Of a stretch of 64,000 nt of DNA, positions 7,815 through 16,626 are shown piece after piece. The notes under the pieces are model-generated. The model saw nothing but the letters and a program-made list of their open reading frames with translations. It was not told the origin of the DNA and searched no databases. The position numbers were made by a program, and so were the translations under genes. Every line of letters starts with the position of its first letter. The first letter of the stretch is position 1. Origin of the DNA: an uncultured Saprospiraceae bacterium (GTDB taxonomy: Bacteria > Bacteroidota > Bacteroidia > Chitinophagales > Saprospiraceae); contig CALLPI010000006.1 in NCBI GenBank assembly GCA_938015595.1, positions 62,001-126,000 of the forward strand, in the 5' to 3' direction.

Positions 7815-10800
7815 ATGAAAAAACTCTCACTGGTTCTTGCACTGGCACTATTTGTGCTGGGCGCTGCCTCAGCACAGCGCACTGTCAGTGGTGTAGTGTC
7901 AGATACCAAGGGCGAGCCGCTCATTGGAGCGAGTGTACTCGCCAAGGGCACTACCATTGGCACCACTACGGATGTAGATGGCAAGTACAGCCTTACCGTG
8001 CCTGGCTCCGTCACTACCTTAGTGGTGTCTTACACTGGCTATGCCACCAAGGAGGTCGCCTTGGGCGTATCCAACGTGGTGGATGTAAGCCTAGAAGAAT
8101 CCTCCGAAACCCTAAAGGAGGTACTGGTTACGGCCATTGGCATTCAGCGCGAGAAGAAAGCACTAGGCTATGCAGTAGTAGAATTGAGTGCTGACCAGAT
8201 AGCGCAGCGCTCCGAGCCGGATGCCTTGCGTGCGCTGGCCGGCAAAACACCTGGGGTTATTATCCAGGGCGCTGGTGGTATTCCGGGGCAGTCCACTAAG
8301 ATCAATATCCGGGGCAACTCTTCGCTTCTGGGCAACACCCAGCCCTTGTTTGTAGTGGACGGCATCCCGTTTGACAACTCCGTCAACGCCTCTACAGGGG
8401 CCAACGGCGGCTCGCAGTACTCCAACCGCGCCTTCGACATTGACCCCAACAACATTGAGTCCATGACCATTCTCAAAGGTGCTGCTGCCTCAGCCTTGTA
8501 CGGCTCACGTGCAGCCAACGGCGTGGTGGTCATTACTACTAAAACTGGAGCAGGCAATAAGCGTAAAGGACTGGAAGTGACCTACAACTCGTCCTACCAG
8601 GCCGAGCAACTCTCGGGTATTCCTGATTACCAGAATGTGTATGGCCAAGGTGCCAACCAAATATACAACGGTGGCTTTATCGGCAACTGGGGCGCTCCTT
8701 TTGCCGAGCATGTAGACCGCCTGAATGCCCAATACGGCACATCATACTCCAAGGTGATTGTACCTGGTTATCCGGAGGGTACTGTACCGCATCCGTTAGT
8801 ATCTTTGGGCTACACCACGCCGCGCTACGCCAACGTATTCCCTGAATTCTGGGAAGACAAGAACAACAATGGTCGCTACGACAGTGGTGAGGCTATTCCT
8901 GTGCCTTACCGGCCTTACGATTTCATTAAAGAGTTCTTCAACCAGGGCAATCTTTGGGAAAACTCCTTGTCTATCAATGCAGGCGGCGACAAGTCTGCCA
9001 TCAGCACTACGGTATCGCGTATGGACAACCAGGGTATTGTACCCAACTCCAAGTCGTCGCGTACCACGCTCAGCTTTGGGGGCAACTCCCAACTCACCAA
9101 TGGCTTGGTGGTATCTGGCAATGTCAACTACGTGAATACCACCCAGGCTAACCCCCCCATAAACGGCTCTATATTTGAAAGCGCCTGGTATGGCGGGGCT
9201 GCCGAAGGCTCTATCTTCAGCCGCTTGTTTTACCTGCCACGCAACTACAACCTGATGGGCTATCCGTTTGAAAACCCGGTGAGCGGCGACAACGTCTTCT
9301 ACCGCGCACTAGACAACCCGCGCTGGCTGGCCAAGTACAACGGCTACGAATCTAACCTCAACCGCGTATTCGGCAACATTACGCTCAGCTATGACGTACT
9401 ACCCTGGCTCAACCTGACAGCCAAGGGCGGTGCCAATACCTACAGCGAAGCACGCCGCAACCGCGTGCGTCCTGGTGGCGTAGCCGATCCCAACGGTGGC
9501 GTATGGACGGACGACCTGACCAACACAGAGATTGACTTCAACTACATTGCTACAGCCAACTTCAAAGCAGGTAGCGATTTTGACATCCGGGTACTGGCTG
9601 GCCTCAACCAGAACCAGCGCTCCTTCAACCGCCGGTTTATCCAAGGCGACAACATCATTTCTACAGGCCTCTTTACCCTCAATGGCACCTCGACGCAGAT
9701 TGCCGGTGCTGACTTCCGCCGGCTGCAGCGCCTCTATGCACTGTACAGCGATATTCAGGTGGCCTACAAAAACTTCCTCTACGTGGGTATCGTAGGCCGC
9801 AACGACTGGTCTTCTACTCTGCCTCCGGGCAACAACAGCTACTTCTATGGCGGCGCCAATGCTTCTTTCGTACTGACTGATGCCTTTAATATTGCCAACA
9901 ATACATTCAGCTTTGCTAAGATACGTGCTGCCTGGCAGCAGGTGGGCAACGAAGCGCGCCCGTACGAAACCAGCACAGTGTACCGGCTCAATACGCCCTT
10001 TACGACGGCTGGCGGCACCATCCTCAACCGTGCTTCTCTGGACAACCGCCTGGGCAATGCCAACTTGCGCAACGAGCTGACCACTGAGTTGGAGTTCGGC
10101 GCCGATGTACGGTTTTTCCGCAATCGCCTGGGCATTGACTTCACCTGGTTCAAGCGCAACTCCACTGACCAGATCACTGCCGCCGAAACGCCTCGCTCCA
10201 GCGGCTTCAGCAGTGCCATTGTGAACGCCGGCGAAATTGAAAACAAGGGTATCGAAATTGGCATAGATATCACGCCCGTCAAAACCAAGAACTTCACCTG
10301 GAATACCTTCATCAACTTCACTCGGGTGCGCTCCTTGGTGCTGGACGTAGGCGAAGGCACGCAACTCTTCGTGGGCGGTGTAAGCTCTAGCTTGGGTACC
10401 ATCCACCGCGAGGGCAAACCCTACGGGCAGATATTTGGTATTCCAATTGCCCGTACCAACTCCTACGATGCTGACGGCAAATACCTGGGGCAAGGGCAGA
10501 TACTGATTGACAAATCTCTGGGCACTACCATCCTGCTGCCTACTTCAGAGATCATCGGCGACCCCAACCCAGACTTCATCGCTGGCTTTGTGAATACGTT
10601 CACACTGTTCAAGAATTTAACAATCAAGGCATTGATTGACTGGCGCCAGGGCGGTGATGTCTACACCATCACAGGGGGAGCATTGCTGGCACGTGGTCAA
10701 CTCAAGATTACAGAAGAGCGCGAAGCCCTGCGCATCATACCTGGCGTGTATGGCGACCCCGCCACACAGAAGCCCATCACCAACGAGCAGGGGCAGTTTA

Positions 10801-11147
10801 TTCGCAATACCACGCCGATTACTTCGTTCGACTACCACTTCTCCAATGGCTTTGGCCCGTACGGCGGCGACGATACCAATGTGTTCGATGCCACAGTAGT
10901 ACGCCTGCGCGAGGTGTCGCTGGCTTATGACTTCCCTAAAAAGGTGCTGCAAAAAACGCCGTTCGGCTCAGCGCGCGTTTCGCTCTCTGGCCGCAACCTG
11001 TGGTTCCGCGCTCCCAACTTCCTGAAAGGGCTGAACATGGACCCAGAAGTGCTGGCAGAGCCTGCTGACTCCAACGTACAGGGGTTTGAGTATGGCTCGG
11101 CGCCCACTACTCGCCGCTTTGGGGTAAACCTCTCTGTGACATTCTGA
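7815..11147 (+). CDS. SusC/RagA-type TonB-dependent outer-membrane transporter 2
   Basis: This 1110-residue protein is the second SusC-type transporter. It has a signal peptide ending ASAQ, a carboxypeptidase-like domain (about residues 21-100) and a plug with QPLFVVDGIPF and the classic LKGAAASALYGSRAANGV motif, then a barrel ending in phenylalanine (VNLSVTF). Its first 110 residues and its leader are much closer to transporter 1 than the rest is, as if the export and TonB-interaction part is shared while the barrel has diverged for a different ligand (inference). The ATG at 7815 is chosen because the signal peptide starts there, not at the in-frame ATG at 7791. It heads an operon with the SusD-like and lipoprotein genes that follow. 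Confidence 0.93.
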   Translation: MKKLSLVLALALFVLGAASAQRTVSGVVSDTKGEPLIGASVLAKGTTIGTTTDVDGKYSLTVPGSVTTLVVSYTGYATKEVALGVSNVVDVSLEESSETLKEVLVTAIGIQREKKALGYAVVELSADQIAQRSEPDALRALAGKTPGVIIQGAGGIPGQSTKINIRGNSSLLGNTQPLFVVDGIPFDNSVNASTGANGGSQYSNRAFDIDPNNIESMTILKGAAASALYGSRAANGVVVITTKTGAGNKRKGLEVTYNSSYQAEQLSGIPDYQNVYGQGANQIYNGGFIGNWGAPFAEHVDRLNAQYGTSYSKVIVPGYPEGTVPHPLVSLGYTTPRYANVFPEFWEDKNNNGRYDSGEAIPVPYRPYDFIKEFFNQGNLWENSLSINAGGDKSAISTTVSRMDNQGIVPNSKSSRTTLSFGGNSQLTNGLVVSGNVNYVNTTQANPPINGSIFESAWYGGAAEGSIFSRLFYLPRNYNLMGYPFENPVSGDNVFYRALDNPRWLAKYNGYESNLNRVFGNITLSYDVLPWLNLTAKGGANTYSEARRNRVRPGGVADPNGGVWTDDLTNTEIDFNYIATANFKAGSDFDIRVLAGLNQNQRSFNRRFIQGDNIISTGLFTLNGTSTQIAGADFRRLQRLYALYSDIQVAYKNFLYVGIVGRNDWSSTLPPGNNSYFYGGANASFVLTDAFNIANNTFSFAKIRAAWQQVGNEARPYETSTVYRLNTPFTTAGGTILNRASLDNRLGNANLRNELTTELEFGADVRFFRNRLGIDFTWFKRNSTDQITAAETPRSSGFSSAIVNAGEIENKGIEIGIDITPVKTKNFTWNTFINFTRVRSLVLDVGEGTQLFVGGVSSSLGTIHREGKPYGQIFGIPIARTNSYDADGKYLGQGQILIDKSLGTTILLPTSEIIGDPNPDFIAGFVNTFTLFKNLTIKALIDWRQGGDVYTITGGALLARGQLKITEEREALRIIPGVYGDPATQKPITNEQGQFIRNTTPITSFDYHFSNGFGPYGGDDTNVFDATVVRLREVSLAYDFPKKVLQKTPFGSARVSLSGRNLWFRAPNFLKGLNMDPEVLAEPADSNVQGFEYGSAPTTRRFGVNLSVTF

Positions 11148-11194
11148 TGGACTTTTCTGACAACCATGCGACTCACCAAAAATTTAATCACAAC

Positions 11195-12907
11195 ATGATG
11201 AACATAAATCGAGTAACCAAATTTGCCGCAGCCACTGTGCTGGTGTTCATGTTGAGCGCCTGTGATCTTTTTGATCTGGACATCAACACCGACCCCAACA
11301 ACCCGGCTCAGGCCAGCCCAGAACTACTGCTCACTAGTGCAGAGTATTCCATTGCGGCCAGTATGGCCGGAGGGGTCAACAATGCCCAAATGGGCTTCTG
11401 TGGCCTAATCTCTGACTTTGACAGCTGGAACTTGTTCAATACGACTTTCAACGGCTTTTGGAACAGCATATACGCCGGACCGCTCAAAGACCTGGAAGGT
11501 ATTATAGCCGCATCGGATGTAGACCGCAACAACGACGGACGCCCCGATAGCCCACATTACCTAGGCATTGCACAAACCCTTAAGGCGTATGTGTTTGCTA
11601 CACTGGTGGACTTGTTTGGCGATGTGCCATTCTCTGAAGCGCTTCAGGCCGACAACCCGGAGAAGCCCATCAAAAACCCGAAGTTTGACAAAGACTCCGA
11701 GGTGTATGCGGCTTGTATTGCACTGCTGGACAAGGCTATCGCTAACCTGGCGCTTGGCTCACCGGTGCCTGTGAGGGGAGATGCCATCTACAATGGTAAT
11801 GCAGCCCGTTGGTCTAAGGTGGCACACACACTCAAGTTGCGCATGTTGCTCAACACCCGTATTGTGAACCCCGGCGCAAAGGCGCAGATCGAGGCACTTC
11901 TAGCAGACCCATCTAAACTCATCAGTGCGCCAGCGGATGACTTCCAGTTCCAGTTTAGCAAACTGGTAACACCTGACAACCGCCACCCATGGTATCAGGA
12001 TGTGTATGCTGTGGATGAGAACGGCTTTGGCTACATATTGCACCAACTGATGGTGGAAATGCTCGAAGACCAAGACCCGCGCGTGCCCTTCTACTTCCGC
12101 CGCCAAACGACGACCGTACTGGACCAAACCGACCCCTCGCAACGCAACACTACGCCCTGCTCCATGACGGTGGGTTGCCAGTACGGCTACCTGGTGCTCA
12201 ATAACAACGTGCGCCAGCGCATCTTTGGCACCACAGACCTGAGCGCCTCCCAGATTGCCTACCTGGCTGGCTTTTTCGGCCGCGACCGCGCTGACCCCGC
12301 CGGTATTCCGCTCGACGGCGCGTTGCGTCTGACGCCGGGCGTATATCCTGCTGGCGGATTTTATGACAATCCGGCTAATGTAGGCTCATCGGTACGCCCT
12401 GCGACGCCTAATGCGGCTCCAGGCGGTGGTATCTTTCCCATCCTCATGAGCTACAACACGCTCTACTATCACATTGAGGCAATATTGGCCATGGGGTCTC
12501 CCGGCGATGCACGCGCCCTGTTTGAAACGGCCATACGCCGGCACATTGACAAGGTGGTGAGCTTCAGCCGCGCTGCAGATGCCAATGCCATAGCGCCCTC
12601 TACGGCGGCCATAGACGCTTACGTTGACAAGTGGCTGACGCGCTACGACAATGCTTCCGGCAACAACGCCAAACTCAACGTAGTGCTCAAGCAGTTGTGG
12701 ACGTCAAGCTGGGGCAATGGCTACGAGATCTACAACGCCATTCGCCGCACAGGCTTGCCCAACACTCTGCAAGAGCCGATCAACACCTTCTCGCGCAACT
12801 TCCCGCTGCGCTTGCCGTATCCGCAGGTGGAATTGACACTCAACCCGAATGCCGCCTCTTACAGCACCGTAGTATATGACCGCGACCCAATTTTCTGGGA
12901 TCGTTAA
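11195..12907 (+). CDS. SusD/RagB-family nutrient-binding lipoprotein 2
   Basis: The 570-residue partner of transporter 2 has a signal peptide with lipobox MLSAC (about residues 19-23, counting from the first of two adjacent ATGs at 11195 and 11198). It carries the motif TLVDLFGDVPFSEAL and the PxYNGNAARWSKVAHTLKLRM-type helical region of SusD-like_2 proteins. An in-frame ATG at 11147 overlaps the susC stop codon but would put 16 polar residues in front of the signal peptide, so it is rejected. The C-terminal part (YEIYNAIRRTGLPNTLQEP) aligns by eye with YNLYRRTGKPSPQQP of the first SusD-like protein. The two proteins are clear but distant paralogues. Confidence 0.92.
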   Translation: MMNINRVTKFAAATVLVFMLSACDLFDLDINTDPNNPAQASPELLLTSAEYSIAASMAGGVNNAQMGFCGLISDFDSWNLFNTTFNGFWNSIYAGPLKDLEGIIAASDVDRNNDGRPDSPHYLGIAQTLKAYVFATLVDLFGDVPFSEALQADNPEKPIKNPKFDKDSEVYAACIALLDKAIANLALGSPVPVRGDAIYNGNAARWSKVAHTLKLRMLLNTRIVNPGAKAQIEALLADPSKLISAPADDFQFQFSKLVTPDNRHPWYQDVYAVDENGFGYILHQLMVEMLEDQDPRVPFYFRRQTTTVLDQTDPSQRNTTPCSMTVGCQYGYLVLNNNVRQRIFGTTDLSASQIAYLAGFFGRDRADPAGIPLDGALRLTPGVYPAGGFYDNPANVGSSVRPATPNAAPGGGIFPILMSYNTLYYHIEAILAMGSPGDARALFETAIRRHIDKVVSFSRAADANAIAPSTAAIDAYVDKWLTRYDNASGNNAKLNVVLKQLWTSSWGNGYEIYNAIRRTGLPNTLQEPINTFSRNFPLRLPYPQVELTLNPNAASYSTVVYDRDPIFWDR

Positions 12908-12952
12908 TCAGCAAGTCTCAGGATTTAAACCATTTAAAAACTCTTTGCGCTT

Positions 12953-13963
12953 ATGAAAAATATCAAGCTCATCATCTATTCCGCCATTGTAGCACTGCTG
13001 TTGCCGGTGTACTCGTGTCGGGATGAGTCTTTGTATCCCATCCCTGAATACGAAACTGCTGTGCATGGCTTTGCACGCATCAAGCAGGGGTCGGCCACTA
13101 CCTTCTTCTTTGGCGAGAATACAGGCAAAATTGACATGGAACTTCAGTGGGTTTCCATTGACCAGAAGAATACGGTAACCAAGATAGAAGTCTTCATTAA
13201 CTTCCGCGAAAGCTACCTCGACCAGGAAGGCAACCCGCGCGTGGCCAACCACGGTACTAAAAAACTACTGACCATCGAAGGTAGTAATGTGCCAGCAAAC
13301 CGTACTTTCACTGGTTTTTCAGTGACTGCTGAGCAGATTTACAACTTGTACCGAGATGCACAGTTCAACTATGGCGATGGCAACGGCAGTGTACCGGTAT
13401 TCAACAACACGTTCAAACCTGACCGTACGCCCAATTCGCGCTTTACACCCGACGATACCTTCACCGTCACCTGGGCATTTACCACAGCGGATGGCCGCTA
13501 CTTTGATTCCTGGTCAGATTCGGTTTGTTCCGAATTTCCAGGCGCCAACTGCCAGATTCGCTGGGGTGTAGTATGTGTATCTGACCTTGCTGGCACATTC
13601 AACTACGTCTCTACGGAATTAGTTAGAGGCCCTGGCGGAACAGCCTGTGGCGGCCCCATTACTGGGCAAGTAACCTGGACGCTGGTATCTGCCGGCAAGT
13701 ACAGCACTACAGACGCCTCATTTGGTCAGTTTGGCGAATGCTGGGGCGATGATCCGGCCAATTCGCCAACCTTCCGCATTAATGACGTGTGCAATAAAAT
13801 CTCGACTGAAGGCCGCGACCAGTACGGCGATGCCTACACTTACACCATTCAGAACGTGGATGGACCCAATTTGACCATCCGCTGGCGCAATACCTACGGT
13901 GATGGTGGCTTAGTGGTACTGACCCGTACTGACGGGCGCAATTGGCCGCCACTGCGCAATTAA
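12953..13963 (+). CDS. Sus-locus accessory lipoprotein 2, function unknown
   Basis: This 336-residue lipoprotein begins with a signal peptide and a lipobox-like VYSC near residues 19-22. Residues from about 30 to 205 look like the domain that makes up the whole of accessory lipoprotein 1. A further C-terminal domain of about 125 residues follows, starting near LAGTFNYVSTE and holding several cysteines and a closing TIRWRNTYGDGGLVVLTR motif. Such C-terminal beta domains are common in unassigned proteins of Sus-type loci. It probably sits on the cell surface with SusC/D 2. The gene is last in its operon and is followed by a hairpin terminator. Confidence 0.8.
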   Translation: MKNIKLIIYSAIVALLLPVYSCRDESLYPIPEYETAVHGFARIKQGSATTFFFGENTGKIDMELQWVSIDQKNTVTKIEVFINFRESYLDQEGNPRVANHGTKKLLTIEGSNVPANRTFTGFSVTAEQIYNLYRDAQFNYGDGNGSVPVFNNTFKPDRTPNSRFTPDDTFTVTWAFTTADGRYFDSWSDSVCSEFPGANCQIRWGVVCVSDLAGTFNYVSTELVRGPGGTACGGPITGQVTWTLVSAGKYSTTDASFGQFGECWGDDPANSPTFRINDVCNKISTEGRDQYGDAYTYTIQNVDGPNLTIRWRNTYGDGGLVVLTRTDGRNWPPLRN

Positions 13964-13990
13964 AGGGTTGGCCAATTACTGACACAACTC

Positions 13991-14034
13991 GAGAGCATCC
14001 TCCGCCAGAGCATGGAGGGTGCTCTCCTTGTTTT
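13991..14034 (+). terminator. Rho-independent terminator of Sus operon 2
   Basis: GAGAGCATCCTCC pairs with GGAGGGTGCTCTC (13 bp with one G-T pair, about 10-base loop) and is followed by CTTGTTTT. It lies 27 bases after the lipoprotein stop and before the redoxin gene. Confidence 0.85.
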
Positions 14035-14051
14035 ATCAAAACAGAAATAGC

Positions 14052-14627
14052 ATGGGTAAAAAAGCTCTTATCGTATGTATGCTGTTATGTGGGGTTGGTG
14101 CATCCCTGCATGGGCAGCATATCGGCAGCCGATTTCGGCCACTTAGGTTACAGGATGCCACCGGCCAATTGGAGCTAGTAGCGCCGCGCTCCCATCACTA
14201 CAAGCTGACAATATTTGTCTTTCTGGATGCGGAATGCCCCATTGTACAGAAATATGCGGGGGTGTGGCGGCAACTGGCAGCTGATTTTCCGCAGGTACAG
14301 TACGTTGGTGTATTCACTCGATGGAATAGCAAATCAGACATAGCGCAGTTTGAGGCGACTTACTCAACCGGGCTACACTTGCTGCGCGACTGCAAAGGCC
14401 GGCTGCAGCGCCGGCTACAACCTCGCGTTACGCCGGAGGTCTTCCTATACGATACACAGGGACGACTGGCTTATCGAGGTGCAGTGGACAACTGGTTTTT
14501 TGGACTGGGACGTTACCGGCCCGCAGCAACAGATCACTACCTACGCGACGCCATAGAGGCCTGCCTGGCCAATAAACCGCCCGCCATACGGCATACAGAA
14601 GCTATTGGCTGCATGGTAGGGAAGTGA
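14052..14627 (+). CDS. Exported thioredoxin-fold (redoxin) protein
   Basis: The 191-residue protein has a signal peptide ending LHGQ and a thioredoxin-like core. The active-site region reads FLDAECPIVQKY, the pattern of a redoxin subfamily in which one cysteine replaces the usual CxxC. Further family marks are a later cysteine (LLRDCKGRL), the cis-proline strand RVTPEVFLYD, an LAYRGAVDNW segment and a closing TEAIGCMVGK. In relatives this domain often occurs beside cytochrome c or copper proteins. It is probably a periplasmic thiol oxidoreductase or peroxidase-like protein, with substrate unknown. The ATG at 14052 is chosen because the signal peptide begins there. Its leader (TTTTATCAAAACAGAAATAGC) resembles those of the two susC genes. 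Confidence 0.78.
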   Translation: MGKKALIVCMLLCGVGASLHGQHIGSRFRPLRLQDATGQLELVAPRSHHYKLTIFVFLDAECPIVQKYAGVWRQLAADFPQVQYVGVFTRWNSKSDIAQFEATYSTGLHLLRDCKGRLQRRLQPRVTPEVFLYDTQGRLAYRGAVDNWFFGLGRYRPAATDHYLRDAIEACLANKPPAIRHTEAIGCMVGK

Positions 14628-14860
14628 AAAAACTGCATTGGCTTTGGGGACACCAAGCGACGACATAAAGCCGCTAAAAATGCATGCCCCCCCATAGATC
14701 CGTACGAGATTCATACCGCACGAGCTACTAGGCAGGTTCTGACCTGCCCGCCGGTACTGCCTTTCTATCGTATTTTCTTTTTGCAGACAATACCTTCTAT
14801 GCTTGGGCACAGCACATGTTGCCCGAATGCCAAAACGCAGTAGCTATGTATGCGTTGTGC
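14628..14860. other. Convergent intergenic region with a small hairpin
   Basis: Between the redoxin stop and the minus-strand beta-CASP gene stop lies a gene-free 233 bases. The only structure seen is a 7-bp hairpin (GGCAGGT at 14731-14737, ACCTGCC at 14742-14748). It lacks a U-tract on either strand, so it is at best a weak bidirectional terminator. Confidence 0.4.
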
Positions 14861-16252
14861 TCACACCTCAAACACCTCGCCCAGCACAGGGATCTCTACA
14901 TCTTCAAATCCATTTTCGGTCAAGTAGGTGCGGAAGGCCTCCTGGCGGTTCTGTTCGCCGTGCACCAGGAAGATTTTGGGCTGACGTCGGCGCTGGCTAC
15001 GCAGGAAGTCGAGCATTTCAAGGCGGTCGGCGTGGGCACTGAAGGAGTCCATAACCTCTACTTTGGCGCGTACGGGCTTCACCTCGCCGAAGAGTTTGAT
15101 TTCCTTAGCCCCAGCCAGCAACATGCCACCTGGCGTGTCGGGCGCGCAATAGCCCACCAAGAGGATGGTATTACGGCTGTTGTCCATGCTGTTGAATAGG
15201 TGGTGGCGCGAACGGCCAGCATTGAGCATGCCCGCAGCGGAAATGATGATACAAGGCTCGGTAGTGTGGTTGAGCATTTTAGACTCCTCCAGCCCGCGAA
15301 TGTAGTGGAGGTTTTTAAAGCCGAAGGGATTGTCGTCAGTCAGTAAGTACTCGTGGAGGTTGTCGTCGTAGCATTCAGGGTGGGCGGCAAACACTTCAGT
15401 TGCATTCACGGCCATGGGGCTGTCCACATACACAGGGATATGCGGCAGGCGCCCGGCGTTTTCCATCTGGTCCAGAATATAGACCAACTCCTGAGTACGA
15501 CCTACACTGAAGGCCGGGATGAGTAGTTTGCCCCGACGCCGGAGGCAGGTATCCTTAATGATATACAGAAAGCGCTCAATTTCCTGGGGTTGCTCCAGAT
15601 GTTCTTTGTCGCCGTAAGTACTTTCGCAGATGAGATAGTCCACTTCAGGCATGGGCTGCGGATCGCGAAGAATAGGGCGATTCGGGCGGCCAATATCACC
15701 AGTGAAGCCCAAGTAGCAGGTGTGGCCGTTTTCGCGGATTTTGAGCGTTACGCTGGCGCTGCCCAGGATGTGGCCGGCGTCGCGAAAGAGGATTTCCACG
15801 TCATCGTGAATTTTTGCCCAGCGCCCGTAGTTGTAAGTCTGAAACAACTGCATGGCCACCTGCACGTCATTAGCGTTGTACAGGGGGGTGCGTTCGTCGC
15901 GGTGGCCACGGTGTTTGTTGAAGTATTCTACGTCGCGCTCCTGTATTTTGGCGCTATCCAACAGCATGAAGGCGCACAAGCTGCGCGTGGCGTGGGTGCT
16001 GTGTATCGTGCCAGAAAATCCGCACTTGACCAGGTAAGGAATACGCCCACTATGGTCAATATGGGCGTGGGAGAGAATAAGGCAGTCCACTTCCTCTGGT
16101 TTGAATAGCCAAGTCGTGTTGAAGTCTCTCATTTGTTGGGCCGCTCCTTGGTACAGGCCGCAGTCCAATAGTATTTTAAAGCCGCTGTTGAGGGTAAGCA
16201 AGTAGCAGGAGCCGGTGACTTCGCGCGCTGCACCGCAAAATTGTATGGTCAT
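14861..16252 (-). CDS. Metallo-beta-lactamase / beta-CASP nuclease-like protein
   Basis: The 463-residue protein has the layout of bacterial CPSF73-like proteins: a metallo-beta-lactamase core with the zinc motif SHAHIDHSG (about residues 59-67), a central beta-CASP domain, and an RMMBL tail with SFSAHADRLEML and KIFLVHGEQ. Further zinc-binding positions are recognisable at DAGHILGSA and LGFTGDIGRP. Related proteins act as RNA exo- or endonucleases in the cytoplasm, so an RNA-processing role is likely but not proven. The length is normal. A -7-like box on the minus strand at 16293-16300 would give a leader of about 35 bases. It is transcribed away from its neighbours and is probably monocistronic. 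Confidence 0.9.
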   Translation of the reverse strand: MTIQFCGAAREVTGSCYLLTLNSGFKILLDCGLYQGAAQQMRDFNTTWLFKPEEVDCLILSHAHIDHSGRIPYLVKCGFSGTIHSTHATRSLCAFMLLDSAKIQERDVEYFNKHRGHRDERTPLYNANDVQVAMQLFQTYNYGRWAKIHDDVEILFRDAGHILGSASVTLKIRENGHTCYLGFTGDIGRPNRPILRDPQPMPEVDYLICESTYGDKEHLEQPQEIERFLYIIKDTCLRRRGKLLIPAFSVGRTQELVYILDQMENAGRLPHIPVYVDSPMAVNATEVFAAHPECYDDNLHEYLLTDDNPFGFKNLHYIRGLEESKMLNHTTEPCIIISAAGMLNAGRSRHHLFNSMDNSRNTILLVGYCAPDTPGGMLLAGAKEIKLFGEVKPVRAKVEVMDSFSAHADRLEMLDFLRSQRRRQPKIFLVHGEQNRQEAFRTYLTENGFEDVEIPVLGEVFEV

Positions 16253-16626
16253 GCCCAGTGGTTTTGTTGATTAGCATAGGGGAAGCCCCCGACAAAGGTA
16301 TAAAACCCTGCTCTGACTGGGTTGAATGCCGAAAAATTCCTGTTCTGTACATTCTACCCTATGCAGCGATGTGCTATGTGGGCTATTCTTTCTTCAGGAA
16401 TCCTACCTGAAAATCAAGCAAGCCCAAATACAGTTTGCCACGCTTGCATTACTGAGTGCCCCCCTCTATAAAATTAACACCAACAGGTATGCCGTTGCAG
16501 AAAAGGAGAGGACCAAATTGCACTCAAACGCATTGCCCCCTATGACACCATTGTTCAAAGAGTTGAACTCTAAAGGCCAGGAGGAGAATCCCCCCCCCTC
16601 CCCCGAGCATCTGCTATCTATTTTCT
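16253..16626. other. Gene-free 374 bases with promoter box and poly-C tract
   Basis: The right part precedes nothing on the plus strand and follows the stop of the minus-strand gene at 16627. It contains the -7-like box for the beta-CASP gene at 16293-16300 and a run of nine C then T then five C at 16590-16604. The ORF 16326-16652 within it has no recognisable domain and looks spurious. Confidence 0.45.
16293..16300 (-). promoter_or_regulatory. Candidate -7 box of the beta-CASP gene
   Basis: Read on the minus strand this is TACCTTTG, a perfect TAnnTTTG match about 40 bases before the start codon. No TTG is found at the -33 position. Confidence 0.4.

Noticed and set aside
9399-10493. A 364-residue open frame antisense to the second susC gene
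   Set aside because: It lies wholly inside a clear transporter gene on the other strand, has no domain or signal peptide, and is explained by codon bias of the real gene.
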